64,000 nucleotides of DNA, taken from contig NZ_VOBC01000004.1 of the NCBI RefSeq assembly GCF_008369195.1, positions 1-64,000 of the forward strand. The letters are read 5' to 3'. The notes beneath the pieces were generated by a model. That model had not been told where the DNA came from and searched no databases. It was given only the letters and a program-made list of their open reading frames with translations. The position numbers were made by a program, and so were the translations under genes. Below are positions 35,294 through 43,368 of this stretch, one piece after another. How positions within the stretch are numbered: the first letter of the stretch is position 1; each line of letters opens with the position of its first letter. This DNA comes from Sporosarcina sp. ANT_H38. Its GTDB lineage: Bacteria > Bacillota > Bacilli > Bacillales_A > Planococcaceae.

Positions 35294-35634
35294 TGGAATT
35301 TATAATGGCTATTGTCATCGGAATCCTCTTCATGGCAGCTGTCTATCTGATTCTTTCAAGAAGCATACTCAAAATCATAGTAGGGACAGGTCTGTTGAGT
35401 CACGGTGCACATCTACTAATCCTTACAATGGGCGGTCTTGGCGGTACTTCACCGCCAGTTTTAGCCAATGGTGTAACCGATTACGCAGATCCTTTACCAC
35501 AGGCACTTATTTTAACGGCGATAGTAATCAGTTTCGGTGTGACAGCGTTCATCCTCGTTCTTGCTTACAGATCGTACGCCGAAAATAAGACAGACAATAT
35601 GGATCTCATGAGAGGAAATGACGAACATGATTAA
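35293..35634 (+). CDS. mrpC: Mrp antiporter subunit C
   Basis: 113 residues, three membrane helices, NuoK-like. Visible blocks: GTGLLSHGAHLLILTMG and DPLPQALILTAIVISFGVTAF. The ATG overlaps the mrpB stop (TAATG); the end overlaps mrpD. Confidence 0.94.
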   Translation: MEFIMAIVIGILFMAAVYLILSRSILKIIVGTGLLSHGAHLLILTMGGLGGTSPPVLANGVTDYADPLPQALILTAIVISFGVTAFILVLAYRSYAENKTDNMDLMRGNDEHD

Positions 35635-37114
35635 TCTACTTTTATTCCCAATCATATTGCCATTCCTTTTCGCAATTATTCTTCTGTTTTTCAAGGAGAA
35701 TATCAAGGTACAGCGATTGTTGACCTGTTTGGGGCTGATAGTCAGCCTGGTAGCCGCACTTTTCCTTGTTGCTAAGGTCAAAGCTGACGGCGTTCAAGCC
35801 ATTACACTCGGAAGCTGGCCGGCACCATTCGGAATTTCAATGGTTTCTGATATGTTGTCTGCATTACTAGTAACAACAACAATCTTAATCACACTTTTTG
35901 TTGTGCTATACAGTTTCACTGCGATTGGTGAAGAGCGGGAGCGCTACTTTTATTATCCCGCTATCCTGTTCATGATTACAGGCATCAATGGCGCATTTAC
36001 TACAGGTGATATTTTCAATATGTTCGTATTCTTCGAAGTGCTGCTCATCGCCTCTTATCTGTTAATCGTTCTAGGCGGCGAGAAAAAACAGCTTCGAGAA
36101 TCACTGAAGTACATACTCGTCAATGTCATTTCATCTGCATTATTCGTTATCACAGTTGCTTACCTCTACTCTGTTGTTGGTACATTAAATATGGCCGATA
36201 TTTCAGTGAAGATTGCAGAGATTGGACAACCAGGTATCATAACGGTGATTGCAGTTCTCTTTTTAATCGTATTCGGAGTAAAAGGGTCTCTGTTCCCTCT
36301 TTATTTCTGGCTGCCAGGATCTTATGCAGCACCACCGATACCAGTGCTTGCCCTATTCGGAGCATTGCTGACTAAAGTCGGTATCTATGCAATCATCCGA
36401 ACGTATACGCTATTCTTCGTTCACGACATCGGATTTACACATGGATTATTATCTGCTCTTGCACTGCTCACAATCGTTGCTGGTTGTATTGGTGCACTCG
36501 CCTATTTCGATGTAAAACAAATAATCATTTACAATATCGTCATTGCAGTGGGTGTCATCTTATTCGGTGCTTCACAAATGAACGAGGCTGGTTTAATGGG
36601 AGCGGTTTTCTATCTAATCCATGACATGCTCATTAAAGGGGCTTTGTTCCTTCTAATTGGCATCATTGTTTACGTAACCGGAACCTCTAACTTACGGAAA
36701 ATGGGTGGGCTAATTAAAACCCATGCGCCACTTGGCTGGATGTATCTAATTGCTGCATTTGGACTAGCTGGTATTCCGCCATTAAGTGGTTTCGTCGGCA
36801 AACTTCTCATTGTAAAAGGTGCATTCGAGGCGGGTAATGTCTTGGGGAGTATGATCATCCTGGCATCGAGCCTTGTGGTTCTATTGTCTGTCATCCGGAT
36901 TTTCATCTATGCATTCTGGGGAGACCCTACAACTGTCGAATTGCCGAAAACAAACCGTCGAACATACCGGAAGATGATGATGCCAGCTGTTGCATTGGTC
37001 ATTCTTTCCGTACTATACGGTGTTGGGTCTGAATGGCTCATTCCCTATATGACGGACGCGACAGACGTATTACTACAACCATCCATCTATATTGATGCGG
37101 TGTTAAAGGAGTAG
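35627..37114 (+). CDS. mrpD: Mrp antiporter subunit D
   Basis: About 495 residues, NuoN/NuoM-like with about 14 helices. Blocks include FNMFVFFEVLLIASYLLI, PLYFWLPGSYAAPPIPVLAL with its essential proton-path residues, and GIPPLSGFVGK. ATG at 35627 is favoured because AGAGGA lies only one base from the ATG at 35618. Directly abuts mrpE. Confidence 0.93.
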   Translation: MINLLLFPIILPFLFAIILLFFKENIKVQRLLTCLGLIVSLVAALFLVAKVKADGVQAITLGSWPAPFGISMVSDMLSALLVTTTILITLFVVLYSFTAIGEERERYFYYPAILFMITGINGAFTTGDIFNMFVFFEVLLIASYLLIVLGGEKKQLRESLKYILVNVISSALFVITVAYLYSVVGTLNMADISVKIAEIGQPGIITVIAVLFLIVFGVKGSLFPLYFWLPGSYAAPPIPVLALFGALLTKVGIYAIIRTYTLFFVHDIGFTHGLLSALALLTIVAGCIGALAYFDVKQIIIYNIVIAVGVILFGASQMNEAGLMGAVFYLIHDMLIKGALFLLIGIIVYVTGTSNLRKMGGLIKTHAPLGWMYLIAAFGLAGIPPLSGFVGKLLIVKGAFEAGNVLGSMIILASSLVVLLSVIRIFIYAFWGDPTTVELPKTNRRTYRKMMMPAVALVILSVLYGVGSEWLIPYMTDATDVLLQPSIYIDAVLKE

Positions 37115-37120
37115 ATGACG

Positions 37121-37600
37121 ATGGCATTTCAACTATTATTAAACTTTTTCATCGCACTCGTCTGGATGTTCATGAGCACCTCATTCACCGCTTCAACATT
37201 CATCATCGGGTTCTTGATTGGTATGCTTTTAATCATTATGACGAGACGCTTTTTCCCGGGTAGACTGTATATCTGGCGACTTTGGGCAACTTTTAAATTA
37301 GCACTACTCTTCTTCAAGGAACTGATTTTGTCTAATATTTCAGTGGTGAAGGTCGTCTTGCGGCCGAAGATGACGATTCAGCCCATGATTTTCGCTTTGC
37401 CCACTGATCTTGAGCATGACTGGGAAATTACATTGCTTTCGAGCCTTATCACGTTGACACCGGGAACGATTGTGTTGAACGTTTCCGATGATCAACGGAC
37501 GCTTTATATCCATGCCATTGACGTCGATGATGTGGATGATGCCATTGATTCGATCAAAAATTCATTCGAAAAAGCCATTAAGGAGGTAAGCCGACCATGA
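37121..37600 (+). CDS. mrpE: Mrp antiporter subunit E
   Basis: About 159 residues: N-terminal helices (LLLNFFIALVWMF, FIIGFLIGMLLIIMTRRFF), then a soluble part with TLTPGTIVLNVSDDQRTLYIHAIDV. Start ATG at 37121 gives the typical MAFQLLLN opening, with AAAGGAG nine bases upstream; 37115 is an alternative. Overlaps mrpF by 4 bases. Confidence 0.92.
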   Translation: MAFQLLLNFFIALVWMFMSTSFTASTFIIGFLIGMLLIIMTRRFFPGRLYIWRLWATFKLALLFFKELILSNISVVKVVLRPKMTIQPMIFALPTDLEHDWEITLLSSLITLTPGTIVLNVSDDQRTLYIHAIDVDDVDDAIDSIKNSFEKAIKEVSRP

Positions 37601-37878
37601 CGACATTTATATGGGTTTGCCTAATCCTTGTTCTGCTATCGATTTTCGGTCTGCTGTACCGTGTATTCCGCGGTCCTTCTATCCCGGATCGACTCGTCGC
37701 ACTTGATGCGATTGGTGTCTTGCTTATTTCAGCAATCGCTCTGCTATCAGTCGTCTTCGACACCGGATTCTACTTAGAAGTCATCTTGCTTATTGCGATT
37801 ATGTCATTCATTGGAACCGTGTCATTCTCTAAATTCATTGAGAAAGGAGAGATAATCGAGCGTGATCGTACTAGCTAA
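37597..37878 (+). CDS. mrpF: Mrp antiporter subunit F
   Basis: 93 residues, three membrane helices, with the family motif FRGPSIPDRLVALDAIGVL (Asp and Arg conserved). ATGA overlap with mrpE; the end overlaps mrpG by 17 bases. Confidence 0.93.
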   Translation: MTTFIWVCLILVLLSIFGLLYRVFRGPSIPDRLVALDAIGVLLISAIALLSVVFDTGFYLEVILLIAIMSFIGTVSFSKFIEKGEIIERDRTS

Positions 37879-38260
37879 TATCCTCATTGTCCTTACAATC
37901 GTCGTCGGTGTCTTCTTCACCATCGTGACAGTCATTGGTGTTATACGTTTACCGGACGTCTATACGAGGGCGCATGCTGCTTCTAAGAGTGCCACATTGG
38001 GTGTGCTCAGTATTCTGTTAGGCGTGTTTTTTCACTTTTGGTTGAAGGAAGGACATTTTAGTATTCAACTGCTACTTGCAATTGCATTTTTGTTCATTAC
38101 CTCTCCAATTGGCGGACATCTGATGAGCCGTGCGGCATATATATCAGGTGTAAAACCCACAAAACTAACTGTTGGTGATGATCTGGCAGAAGTTATCAAA
38201 CAAGCTAAACTAAAGAATCCCCCTACTCATCAGAAAGAGGATGACTCTTTGAACGAGTGA
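37862..38260 (+). CDS. mrpG: Mrp antiporter subunit G
   Basis: 132 residues, three helices, with the family blocks GVIRLPDVYTRAHAASKSATLG and ITSPIGGHLMSRAAY. The start is GTG at 37862 with AAAGGAGA upstream inside mrpF. Last gene of the operon; a strong terminator follows after 5 bp. Confidence 0.93.
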   Translation: MIVLANILIVLTIVVGVFFTIVTVIGVIRLPDVYTRAHAASKSATLGVLSILLGVFFHFWLKEGHFSIQLLLAIAFLFITSPIGGHLMSRAAYISGVKPTKLTVGDDLAEVIKQAKLKNPPTHQKEDDSLNE

Positions 38261-38265
38261 GTAAT

Positions 38266-38300
38266 GCCCCCCTTATTTTAGATAAGAGGGGCTTTTTTTT
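38266..38300 (+). terminator. Terminator of the mrp operon
   Basis: GCCCCCCTTAT and ATAAGAGGGGC arms with a short loop, followed by T8. Confidence 0.9.
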
Positions 38301-38333
38301 GCGTAATAATGGTTTTGTTTGGTATGGGGTGGG

Positions 38334-38554
38334 TTGTGCTCGGGATGCGTTGGGTTATGATCGGCATGCGCTGGGTTATGACCGCCATGCGCTGGGTTAT
38401 GCTCGGCATGCGGTGCGTTATGCTCGCCATGCGCTGCGTTATGCTCGCCATGCGCTGCGTTATGCTCGCCATGCGCTGCTTTATGCTCGCCATGCGCTGC
38501 GTTATGCTCGCCATGCGCTGCTTTATGATCGCCACGCACTAGTTTATGACCGCC
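38334..38554. repeat. 21-bp tandem repeat array 1 (10 full units plus a partial unit)
   Basis: Consensus unit TTATGCTCGCCATGCGCTGC plus G. Units 5 and 6 are identical; outer units are more diverged. As 21 is a multiple of three, all six frames stay open. One strand reads a seven-residue YARHALR repeat, the other AAHGEHN. No ribosome site or codon bias favours any frame, so I treat it as non-coding. A second array of the same unit lies at 39673-39790, across the NERD gene. Confidence 0.88.
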
Positions 38555-38569
38555 TTAAGGTATTTCAAC

Positions 38570-39526
38570 CTATTCAATAAACATTGAGTAGGTTCGGTTT
38601 CGATTAGCACCTTCTAGTCGTAAATTCATGCCCTGCAAGACACGAGTTGCGCTTTGGCGCTCAATATGCAAAAATGCACGGCAATCTTTATTTCTCATTT
38701 TTCCACCATATAAAAGAAACCAATCTCGGATTGCCTGTTTATGTGCGTCGGGGCTTGTCCTACCGCATGCCGTACAACGCCATCCTTTCATGTACTTCTG
38801 CATACCAAAAAAGTTGCAGGACGGACATGCGACACCAGTCAGGATCTTGCTCTTTATCTCAGGATAGGTTAGACAGATAGGCGACGGAATGTATTCTCGG
38901 TGGCTTTTGACAAGGTCATTTATCAGCATCGAGAACGCTTCATCATTCAATAGTGGGGGAGCTATCGGTAAATTCCGGATGAAGTTCGGTACCGCATTAG
39001 GGAAAAGAAATGGGGTTTTCGTATCAAACAGTTCAACACGCTGTTTGGAATACGCTAAAACAATTGCAGTATAAACAGGTAATGAAATATTTCGTGTGTG
39101 AAACCAATCTTGTAGCAAGGTACGAATGTTCTCGACTTGCGTAATGGGGCTATTGAATCCTTTCACTTCTCCATTATCGAGGACGCGGATTAATTGCGGT
39201 GGATTGCTAACTATTTTAAGCTCACCTGAAATATTCTTCACTTCAAATATGACCGCATATGCTGGGGTGACGAATAGCGTGTCGATTTGAAAAGGAGTAC
39301 TTGATGTTAGCGATACATCATGCAACACACGATATTTCATTGGAAAAGAGTAATTTTCAAAAACCTTGTCCAATTGTTGCTCTCCACCAAAACCTGCTTT
39401 TCTCGAAGCATATGCAGTTTCCAAAATCGGCAATGTTCCATGCCCCTGTGGCAAACGTCTAATTGCAGCATAGAGCCCTTCTAATTTCAATGGCGCTTTT
39501 CTTGATTTTCTAATGAAATTTCCCAT
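38570..39526 (-). CDS. NERD domain protein with C-terminal zinc ribbon
   Basis: 318 residues. The nuclease-related domain (about 45-150) has FQIDTLFVTPAYAVIFEVKN, holding the Asp and E-x-K of the PD-(D/E)xK-like active site. GGEQQLDKVF is the usual preceding helix. Residues about 235-260 have CPSC...CTAC, a zinc ribbon, followed by a helical tail. A role in DNA or RNA processing is inferred from the family. It is bracketed by two arrays of the same 21-bp repeat. Confidence 0.85.
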   Translation of the reverse strand: MGNFIRKSRKAPLKLEGLYAAIRRLPQGHGTLPILETAYASRKAGFGGEQQLDKVFENYSFPMKYRVLHDVSLTSSTPFQIDTLFVTPAYAVIFEVKNISGELKIVSNPPQLIRVLDNGEVKGFNSPITQVENIRTLLQDWFHTRNISLPVYTAIVLAYSKQRVELFDTKTPFLFPNAVPNFIRNLPIAPPLLNDEAFSMLINDLVKSHREYIPSPICLTYPEIKSKILTGVACPSCNFFGMQKYMKGWRCTACGRTSPDAHKQAIRDWFLLYGGKMRNKDCRAFLHIERQSATRVLQGMNLRLEGANRNRTYSMFIE

Positions 39527-39672
39527 CCCCCTTTCATGTAAAACTGGAACGATCTACGAAAGTGTAACATATTTACACGAATAACTCTATGTTAATAACA
39601 GAATATTCCACACTAAGAGATTTGAATTTATTCCATGAACATATTACTAGGGTTAACCGTTGTGAAATAGGT

Positions 39673-39790
39673 TTATGATCGCCATGAGGTGCGTTATGAT
39701 CGTCACGCGTACGGTTATGCTCGCTATGAGGTGTGTTATGACCGCCACGCGCAAGGTTATGATCGCCATGAATGACTTTATGACCGCCAC
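39673..39790. repeat. 21-bp tandem repeat array 2 (5 full units plus a partial unit)
   Basis: Units begin TTATGATCGCCATGAGGTGC or TTATGACCGCCACGCGCAAG. The two variants alternate, in the same orientation and period as array 1 but more diverged. It lies 147 bp upstream of the NERD gene start and just before the terminator of the glycine-rich gene. Confidence 0.82.
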
Positions 39791-39807
39791 ACCCATTTTC
39801 CCCACTA

Positions 39808-39847
39808 AAAAATGCCTACCACCGAAAAATCGGGTGGCAGGCATTTT
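39808..39847 (-). terminator. Terminator of the Gly/Tyr-rich protein gene
   Basis: AAAATGCCT-CCACC and GGTGG-AGGCATTTT arms around an A-rich loop; on the minus strand a T-run follows. Confidence 0.82.
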
Positions 39848-39854
39848 CTTCATT

Positions 39855-40130
39855 CTAGTATGGTCCGTAAAACCCGTATGGTTGATATTGGTATGGTTGG
39901 TATGGATACGGTGGGTATTGATAAACTGGGTATCCACCGTATCCGCCGCCATAACCTCCGCCGTATCCCGGGAACAATGCACTGCCTAATAAACTACCAG
40001 CAAATCCGCCAATAAAAGGTCCGCCAAAATCACCAAAACCGAAACCTCGACCGAAGCCGCCGCGTCCAAAACCGCCACCGTGACCTCGACCTCGACCAAA
40101 TCCGCCACCGCCGTGAAAACCTCTAGTCAT
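39855..40130 (-). CDS. Gly/Phe/Arg- and Tyr/Pro-rich low-complexity protein
   Basis: About 91 residues. Residues 1-35 are Gly/Phe/Arg repeats (FGRGRGHGGGFGRGG), the middle is a short Gly/Ala-rich hydrophobic stretch (FIGGFAGSLLGSALF), and the end is Gly-Tyr and Tyr-Gln-Pro repeats. ATG at 40130 has GGGG 7 bases upstream. The composition is like surface or spore-coat proteins, but function is unknown. Confidence 0.65.
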   Translation of the reverse strand: MTRGFHGGGGFGRGRGHGGGFGRGGFGRGFGFGDFGGPFIGGFAGSLLGSALFPGYGGGYGGGYGGYPVYQYPPYPYQPYQYQPYGFYGPY

Positions 40131-40190
40131 AATCATTCCCCTTTCCCACTTATCCTATTCAAATAAGGCTAAAGGGAAAGGGGCTATCGC

Positions 40191-41705
40191 CTATTGCGCT
40201 TCTATATCAGTATCGGCTAACCGTTCAACAAGAGTTGCCAGCGTTCGCACCATGACACCCGTTGCACCTTTCGGACCTAAATCATGTGCGGCAATTGAAT
40301 CAGATGTCCCCGCGATATCCAGATGGATCCAAGGTGTGTCACCAACAAACTCTCCTACAAATCCACCGCCGAAGATCATATGTCCATCTCTACCTGGTGA
40401 ATTATTCAAATCTGCTACTTCACTTTTACGGAGTCTTTTCTTATCATTTTCAGTCAATGGAAGTCTCCAAACGAATTCATCCGTTTCAATGGATGCCTGC
40501 ATGAACTCTTCGAAGAATTCTTCATCATTCGTAAGTGCCCCTGTTTTATCCATACCAAGTGCGACGATGACGCCGCCTGTCAGTGTCGCGACGTCAATCA
40601 GACAGTCTGCACCAGCCTGCTTAGCGTATGTAACCGCATCTGCTAGAACAAGACGCCCTTCTGCATCTGTATTGAGCACCTCAATCGTTTTGCCACTCAG
40701 TGATGTGATAACATCATCTGGTTTGAAAGCATCTCCAGAAACCATATTGTCCGTTGATGCAATAACTGCGATGACATTTTTTGCTGGACGCAGCTCTCCT
40801 ATAATTGTCATAGCTCCAAGAACAGCAGCTGCACCACCCATATCACCTTTCATACCAACCATTCCATCTTTTGGTTTCAATGAATAGCCGCCGGTATCAT
40901 ATGTAATTCCTTTGCCGACAAGGCCGATGACATTTTCCCATTTTTCAGTTGCAGCATATTTCATGACGATTAATTTAGGCTCTTCTACTGAACCTTTATT
41001 GACCGCAAGAATTGCACCCATACCGAGTTCTTCCATTTCTTTTTTACCAAGTATCTCGATTTCAAAATCATATTTCCCAGCAACTTCACGGGCATATTCA
41101 GCCATTTTAGTCGCTGTTAATATATTGGGTGGCATATTAACAAGATTTCGTGCTTCATTAACCGCGTATGCATGTACCTTCCCTACCTCAAAGGCCGCTT
41201 TCAACTCGTCTTCATCAAATGAAGATAAGAATGACAGTGTTTCAAGTACAACATCGCGTTCGTTTGAATCCGTACGGTATCCTTCAAACTTGTACATGCC
41301 GAGCCCAATACCTTCCGTTGCCGCAAAAACAACATCTTCACACGTCAACTTGTCATTCGTGAATGGAGCCGTCCAAATGGCAGCAGAAGCTACTTTCACA
41401 TTTGCAAGCTCTTTTCCGACCGCTGCAAATACCTGACGCAAACGATCCTCCGTCAATTCTTTATGCAAGCCAAGTCCGATGAAGATTACACGTTTGTAAC
41501 CTCCAACTTCTACTGAAGGCATTTTGACTATTTTTTTGAATTGTGTTTTAATATCACCAGATTTAACCCATTCTGGTATACGGGAGCTAAAAGAACTGAC
41601 GAAACCGTCCCAACCTGTTATATTTTCCGGATGTTCGGGTACACCAATTATAAGTACATCTGTTTCTACAGTTTCAAAATCCGGTTTCATAATTTTCGTT
41701 TTCAT
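40191..41705 (-). CDS. yuiE: Leucyl aminopeptidase (M17, PepA/YuiE)
   Basis: 504 residues; cytosolic two-metal aminopeptidase. The catalytic domain shows GKGITYDTGGYSLKPKDGM (metal and catalytic Lys/Asp), MKGDMGGAAAVLG and the M17 signature NTDAEGRLVLADA. GGAGGT lies 6 bases before the ATG. In B. subtilis the order yuiE-yuiD-yuiB-yumB is the same. Confidence 0.93.
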   Translation of the reverse strand: MKTKIMKPDFETVETDVLIIGVPEHPENITGWDGFVSSFSSRIPEWVKSGDIKTQFKKIVKMPSVEVGGYKRVIFIGLGLHKELTEDRLRQVFAAVGKELANVKVASAAIWTAPFTNDKLTCEDVVFAATEGIGLGMYKFEGYRTDSNERDVVLETLSFLSSFDEDELKAAFEVGKVHAYAVNEARNLVNMPPNILTATKMAEYAREVAGKYDFEIEILGKKEMEELGMGAILAVNKGSVEEPKLIVMKYAATEKWENVIGLVGKGITYDTGGYSLKPKDGMVGMKGDMGGAAAVLGAMTIIGELRPAKNVIAVIASTDNMVSGDAFKPDDVITSLSGKTIEVLNTDAEGRLVLADAVTYAKQAGADCLIDVATLTGGVIVALGMDKTGALTNDEEFFEEFMQASIETDEFVWRLPLTENDKKRLRKSEVADLNNSPGRDGHMIFGGGFVGEFVGDTPWIHLDIAGTSDSIAAHDLGPKGATGVMVRTLATLVERLADTDIEAQ

Positions 41706-41863
41706 TTGACAACCTCCAATTTTCTCTACATTATCTAGTATAGCCTAAATTTTCAGCCGTTTGTAGCAATTCATTCGGTATCCGTACTACCTTGTTTTTT
41801 TGTAGCACATCGTTATGGTATACTGAATATAAATTTTCGTACTTTATAGAGGAGTCGAACTAA

Positions 41864-42340
41864 ATGGCCTTATTACAAAATACCCCGCTCGTTGCGGCAT
41901 TATTCGGTATATTATTTGCACAATTCGTCAAAATTCCGATTCATTATTTCTTGGTAGGTAAACTTGACTGGAAACTAATGACTTCAACAGGTGGAATGCC
42001 CAGCTCACATTCAGCTGCAGTTACATCTTTGACGACTGCAATTGCTTACGAAGAAGGATTAGGATCACCTATGTTTGCAGTTTCTGCCATCTTTGCCGTC
42101 ATTGTCATGTTTGATGCAACGGGAATTCGTTATCAGGCAGGGCAACAAGCACTGATTATCAATCAAATGCGAGTAGACTTCCAGACGTTCGTTCAAGAAG
42201 CAAAAGGTTGGCAGCAGAAAGATGGTCAGCAAAAAATTCTAGAGTTAAAAACGTTGCTAGGTCACAAACCAAGCGAAGTGTTTGCAGGTGCTGTAACTGG
42301 TATCCTTATCTCTGTTATTATCTACACATTCATCATCTAA
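41864..42340 (+). CDS. yuiD: Divergent PAP2 family protein (YuiD, DUF212)
   Basis: 158 residues, membrane protein with GGMPSSHSAAVTSL, the PAP2-like core with Ser and His, and IFAVIVMFDATGIRYQAGQQA. Possibly an acid-phosphatase-like lipid or polyprenyl phosphatase, by family only. Divergent from yuiE; a terminator follows. Confidence 0.88.
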   Translation: MALLQNTPLVAALFGILFAQFVKIPIHYFLVGKLDWKLMTSTGGMPSSHSAAVTSLTTAIAYEEGLGSPMFAVSAIFAVIVMFDATGIRYQAGQQALIINQMRVDFQTFVQEAKGWQQKDGQQKILELKTLLGHKPSEVFAGAVTGILISVIIYTFII

Positions 42341-42409
42341 CTATAAGAAAACGGTTGCGCCTGGACACTTTTCCTGGTTGAAAAAACGTATAATTTCTTA
42401 ATCTATTGA

Positions 42410-42454
42410 AAAAAGGGCGTGCTCAAGCAAATTGCTTGAACATACCCTTTTTTT
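42410..42454 (+). terminator. Terminator after yuiD
   Basis: AAAAGGG, GT and TCAAGCAA arms pair with TTGCTTGA, AC and CCCTTTT, and T-rich sequence follows. Confidence 0.8.
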
Positions 42455-42455
42455 C

Positions 42456-42638
42456 GTTGTCTAGGCTTCAGGTGCCAGCCCCTGGGCCCACACGAAGTGG
42501 GTCATGCAGTCGGCGCGACAGGACGTCGCGAACTTAGACTGCCTTCCTTTAGCTTCAATCTTGCTGAAAAGGCAAAGGTCGCCTTTATCTTCAAGCCTTT
42601 CAGCGCTTGTCGGGGCTAAACGGCACCTTACGCTTTTC
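42456..42638. repeat. Intergenic repeat, GTGTCTAG/GGCGCC family, longest copy
   Basis: It starts GTTGTCTAGGCTTCAGGTGC, holds the CCTGGGCCCACACGAAGTGG fold and a GGCGCGACAGGACGTCGCG hairpin, and ends CTTGTCGGGGCTAAACGGC just before TTTTCTT. It ends exactly at the yuiB stop region. Related copies at 7634-7737, 31470-31502 and 46733-46841. Confidence 0.65.
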
Positions 42639-42965
42639 TTAAAACATTTGATAACCTTGTTTTCTGAGTAACTTAATAACAAAACCTGAAATTATCGCTC
42701 CGATAAGTCCGCTTGCTAAAATAAGTACGTCTGCCGTATGGAGTGCCATGATCTTGTCACCAAGAAGTTGGAACGCGTGTGCCGGTTTCGTGACGTATTC
42801 ATATACACTTACTTCATCAATAATTAGTATGACGACAATTGGATAAATGATAGCCATCAACCATGTCATACGGAGAAGCATATTTAATAGGAATCCTATA
42901 CCAAAAAACATAACTATGAAAATCATTACAGATAAAACGACGTGCGTTATTGAAATGGTCCCCAA
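42639..42965 (-). CDS. yuiB: YuiB family membrane protein
   Basis: 108 residues, three membrane helices, with FFGIGFLLNMLLRMTWLMAIIYP typical of YuiB. The TTG at 42965 is chosen because GGAGG sits 8 bases upstream; an ATG at 42980 overlaps that site. Function unknown; position between yuiD and yumB supports the name. The partner yuiA was not found. Confidence 0.8.
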   Translation of the reverse strand: MGTISITHVVLSVMIFIVMFFGIGFLLNMLLRMTWLMAIIYPIVVILIIDEVSVYEYVTKPAHAFQLLGDKIMALHTADVLILASGLIGAIISGFVIKLLRKQGYQMF

Positions 42966-43072
42966 TGTAACTACCTCCATTTTCCACTCATTATTTTACA
43001 TGAACCTATGAACGCTTTCAACATTACACGACTCGTTCAATAATTTGTCGAATTTAAATTTATCGTTAAAGG

Positions 43073-43237
43073 TCACTTTTTGAAAAAGAGTTTAGAAGAA
43101 GTATAGCCAAATTGATCTCCCAGGTTGATATTTTCAATTTCGTCAAACCCTGACTCGATGACCTTTTCAGCAATTTCATGGATTATCACGGGGACATCAT
43201 TATCTTTTTTTAACTCGAATGGACTCCTCAAAATCAC
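43073..43237 (-). CDS. Small hypothetical protein
   Basis: 54 residues from a GTG at 43237, with GGGGG about 9 bases upstream. The composition (Glu/Asp/Ile/Lys-rich, ending SSKLFFKK) looks like a real soluble peptide, but no homologue is recognised. It occupies the gap between yuiB and yumB and follows a perfect hairpin at 43277-43299. It may also be a decayed gene end. Confidence 0.35.
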   Translation of the reverse strand: MILRSPFELKKDNDVPVIIHEIAEKVIESGFDEIENINLGDQFGYTSSKLFFKK

Positions 43238-43276
43238 CTCTGAAATCCCCCTTAATGCTGGAGTTAATAGCTGTCC

Positions 43277-43299
43277 TTCAGTTGTAGGCTACAACTGAA
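43277..43299. other. Perfect 10-bp hairpin
   Basis: TTCAGTTGTA-GGC-TACAACTGAA, about 40 bp upstream of the small gene. No T-tract; function unknown. Confidence 0.5.
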
Positions 43300-43322
43300 A
43301 TATAGCCATATAATTCCCCCTA

Positions 43323-43362
43323 AAAAAAGCACCCACCGTCATTGACAGATGAGTGCTTCAGA
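43323..43362 (-). terminator. Terminator after yumB
   Basis: On the minus strand, GAAGCAC.CA.CTGTCA folds on TGACGG.GGGTGCTT and is followed by T7. Confidence 0.75.
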
Positions 43363-43368
43363 AATGTA

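Noticed and set aside
38257..38580. Heptapeptide-repeat proteins on either strand of the 21-bp array
   Set aside because: All six frames are open because 21 is a multiple of three; no start signal or codon preference marks one frame.
38334..39790. CRISPR array
   Set aside because: The units are directly adjacent with no spacers, only 21 bp long, and no cas genes are near.
40252..41436. Long plus-strand open frames opposite the aminopeptidase gene
   Set aside because: Shadows of the M17 gene, whose motifs and ribosome site fix the minus strand as coding.
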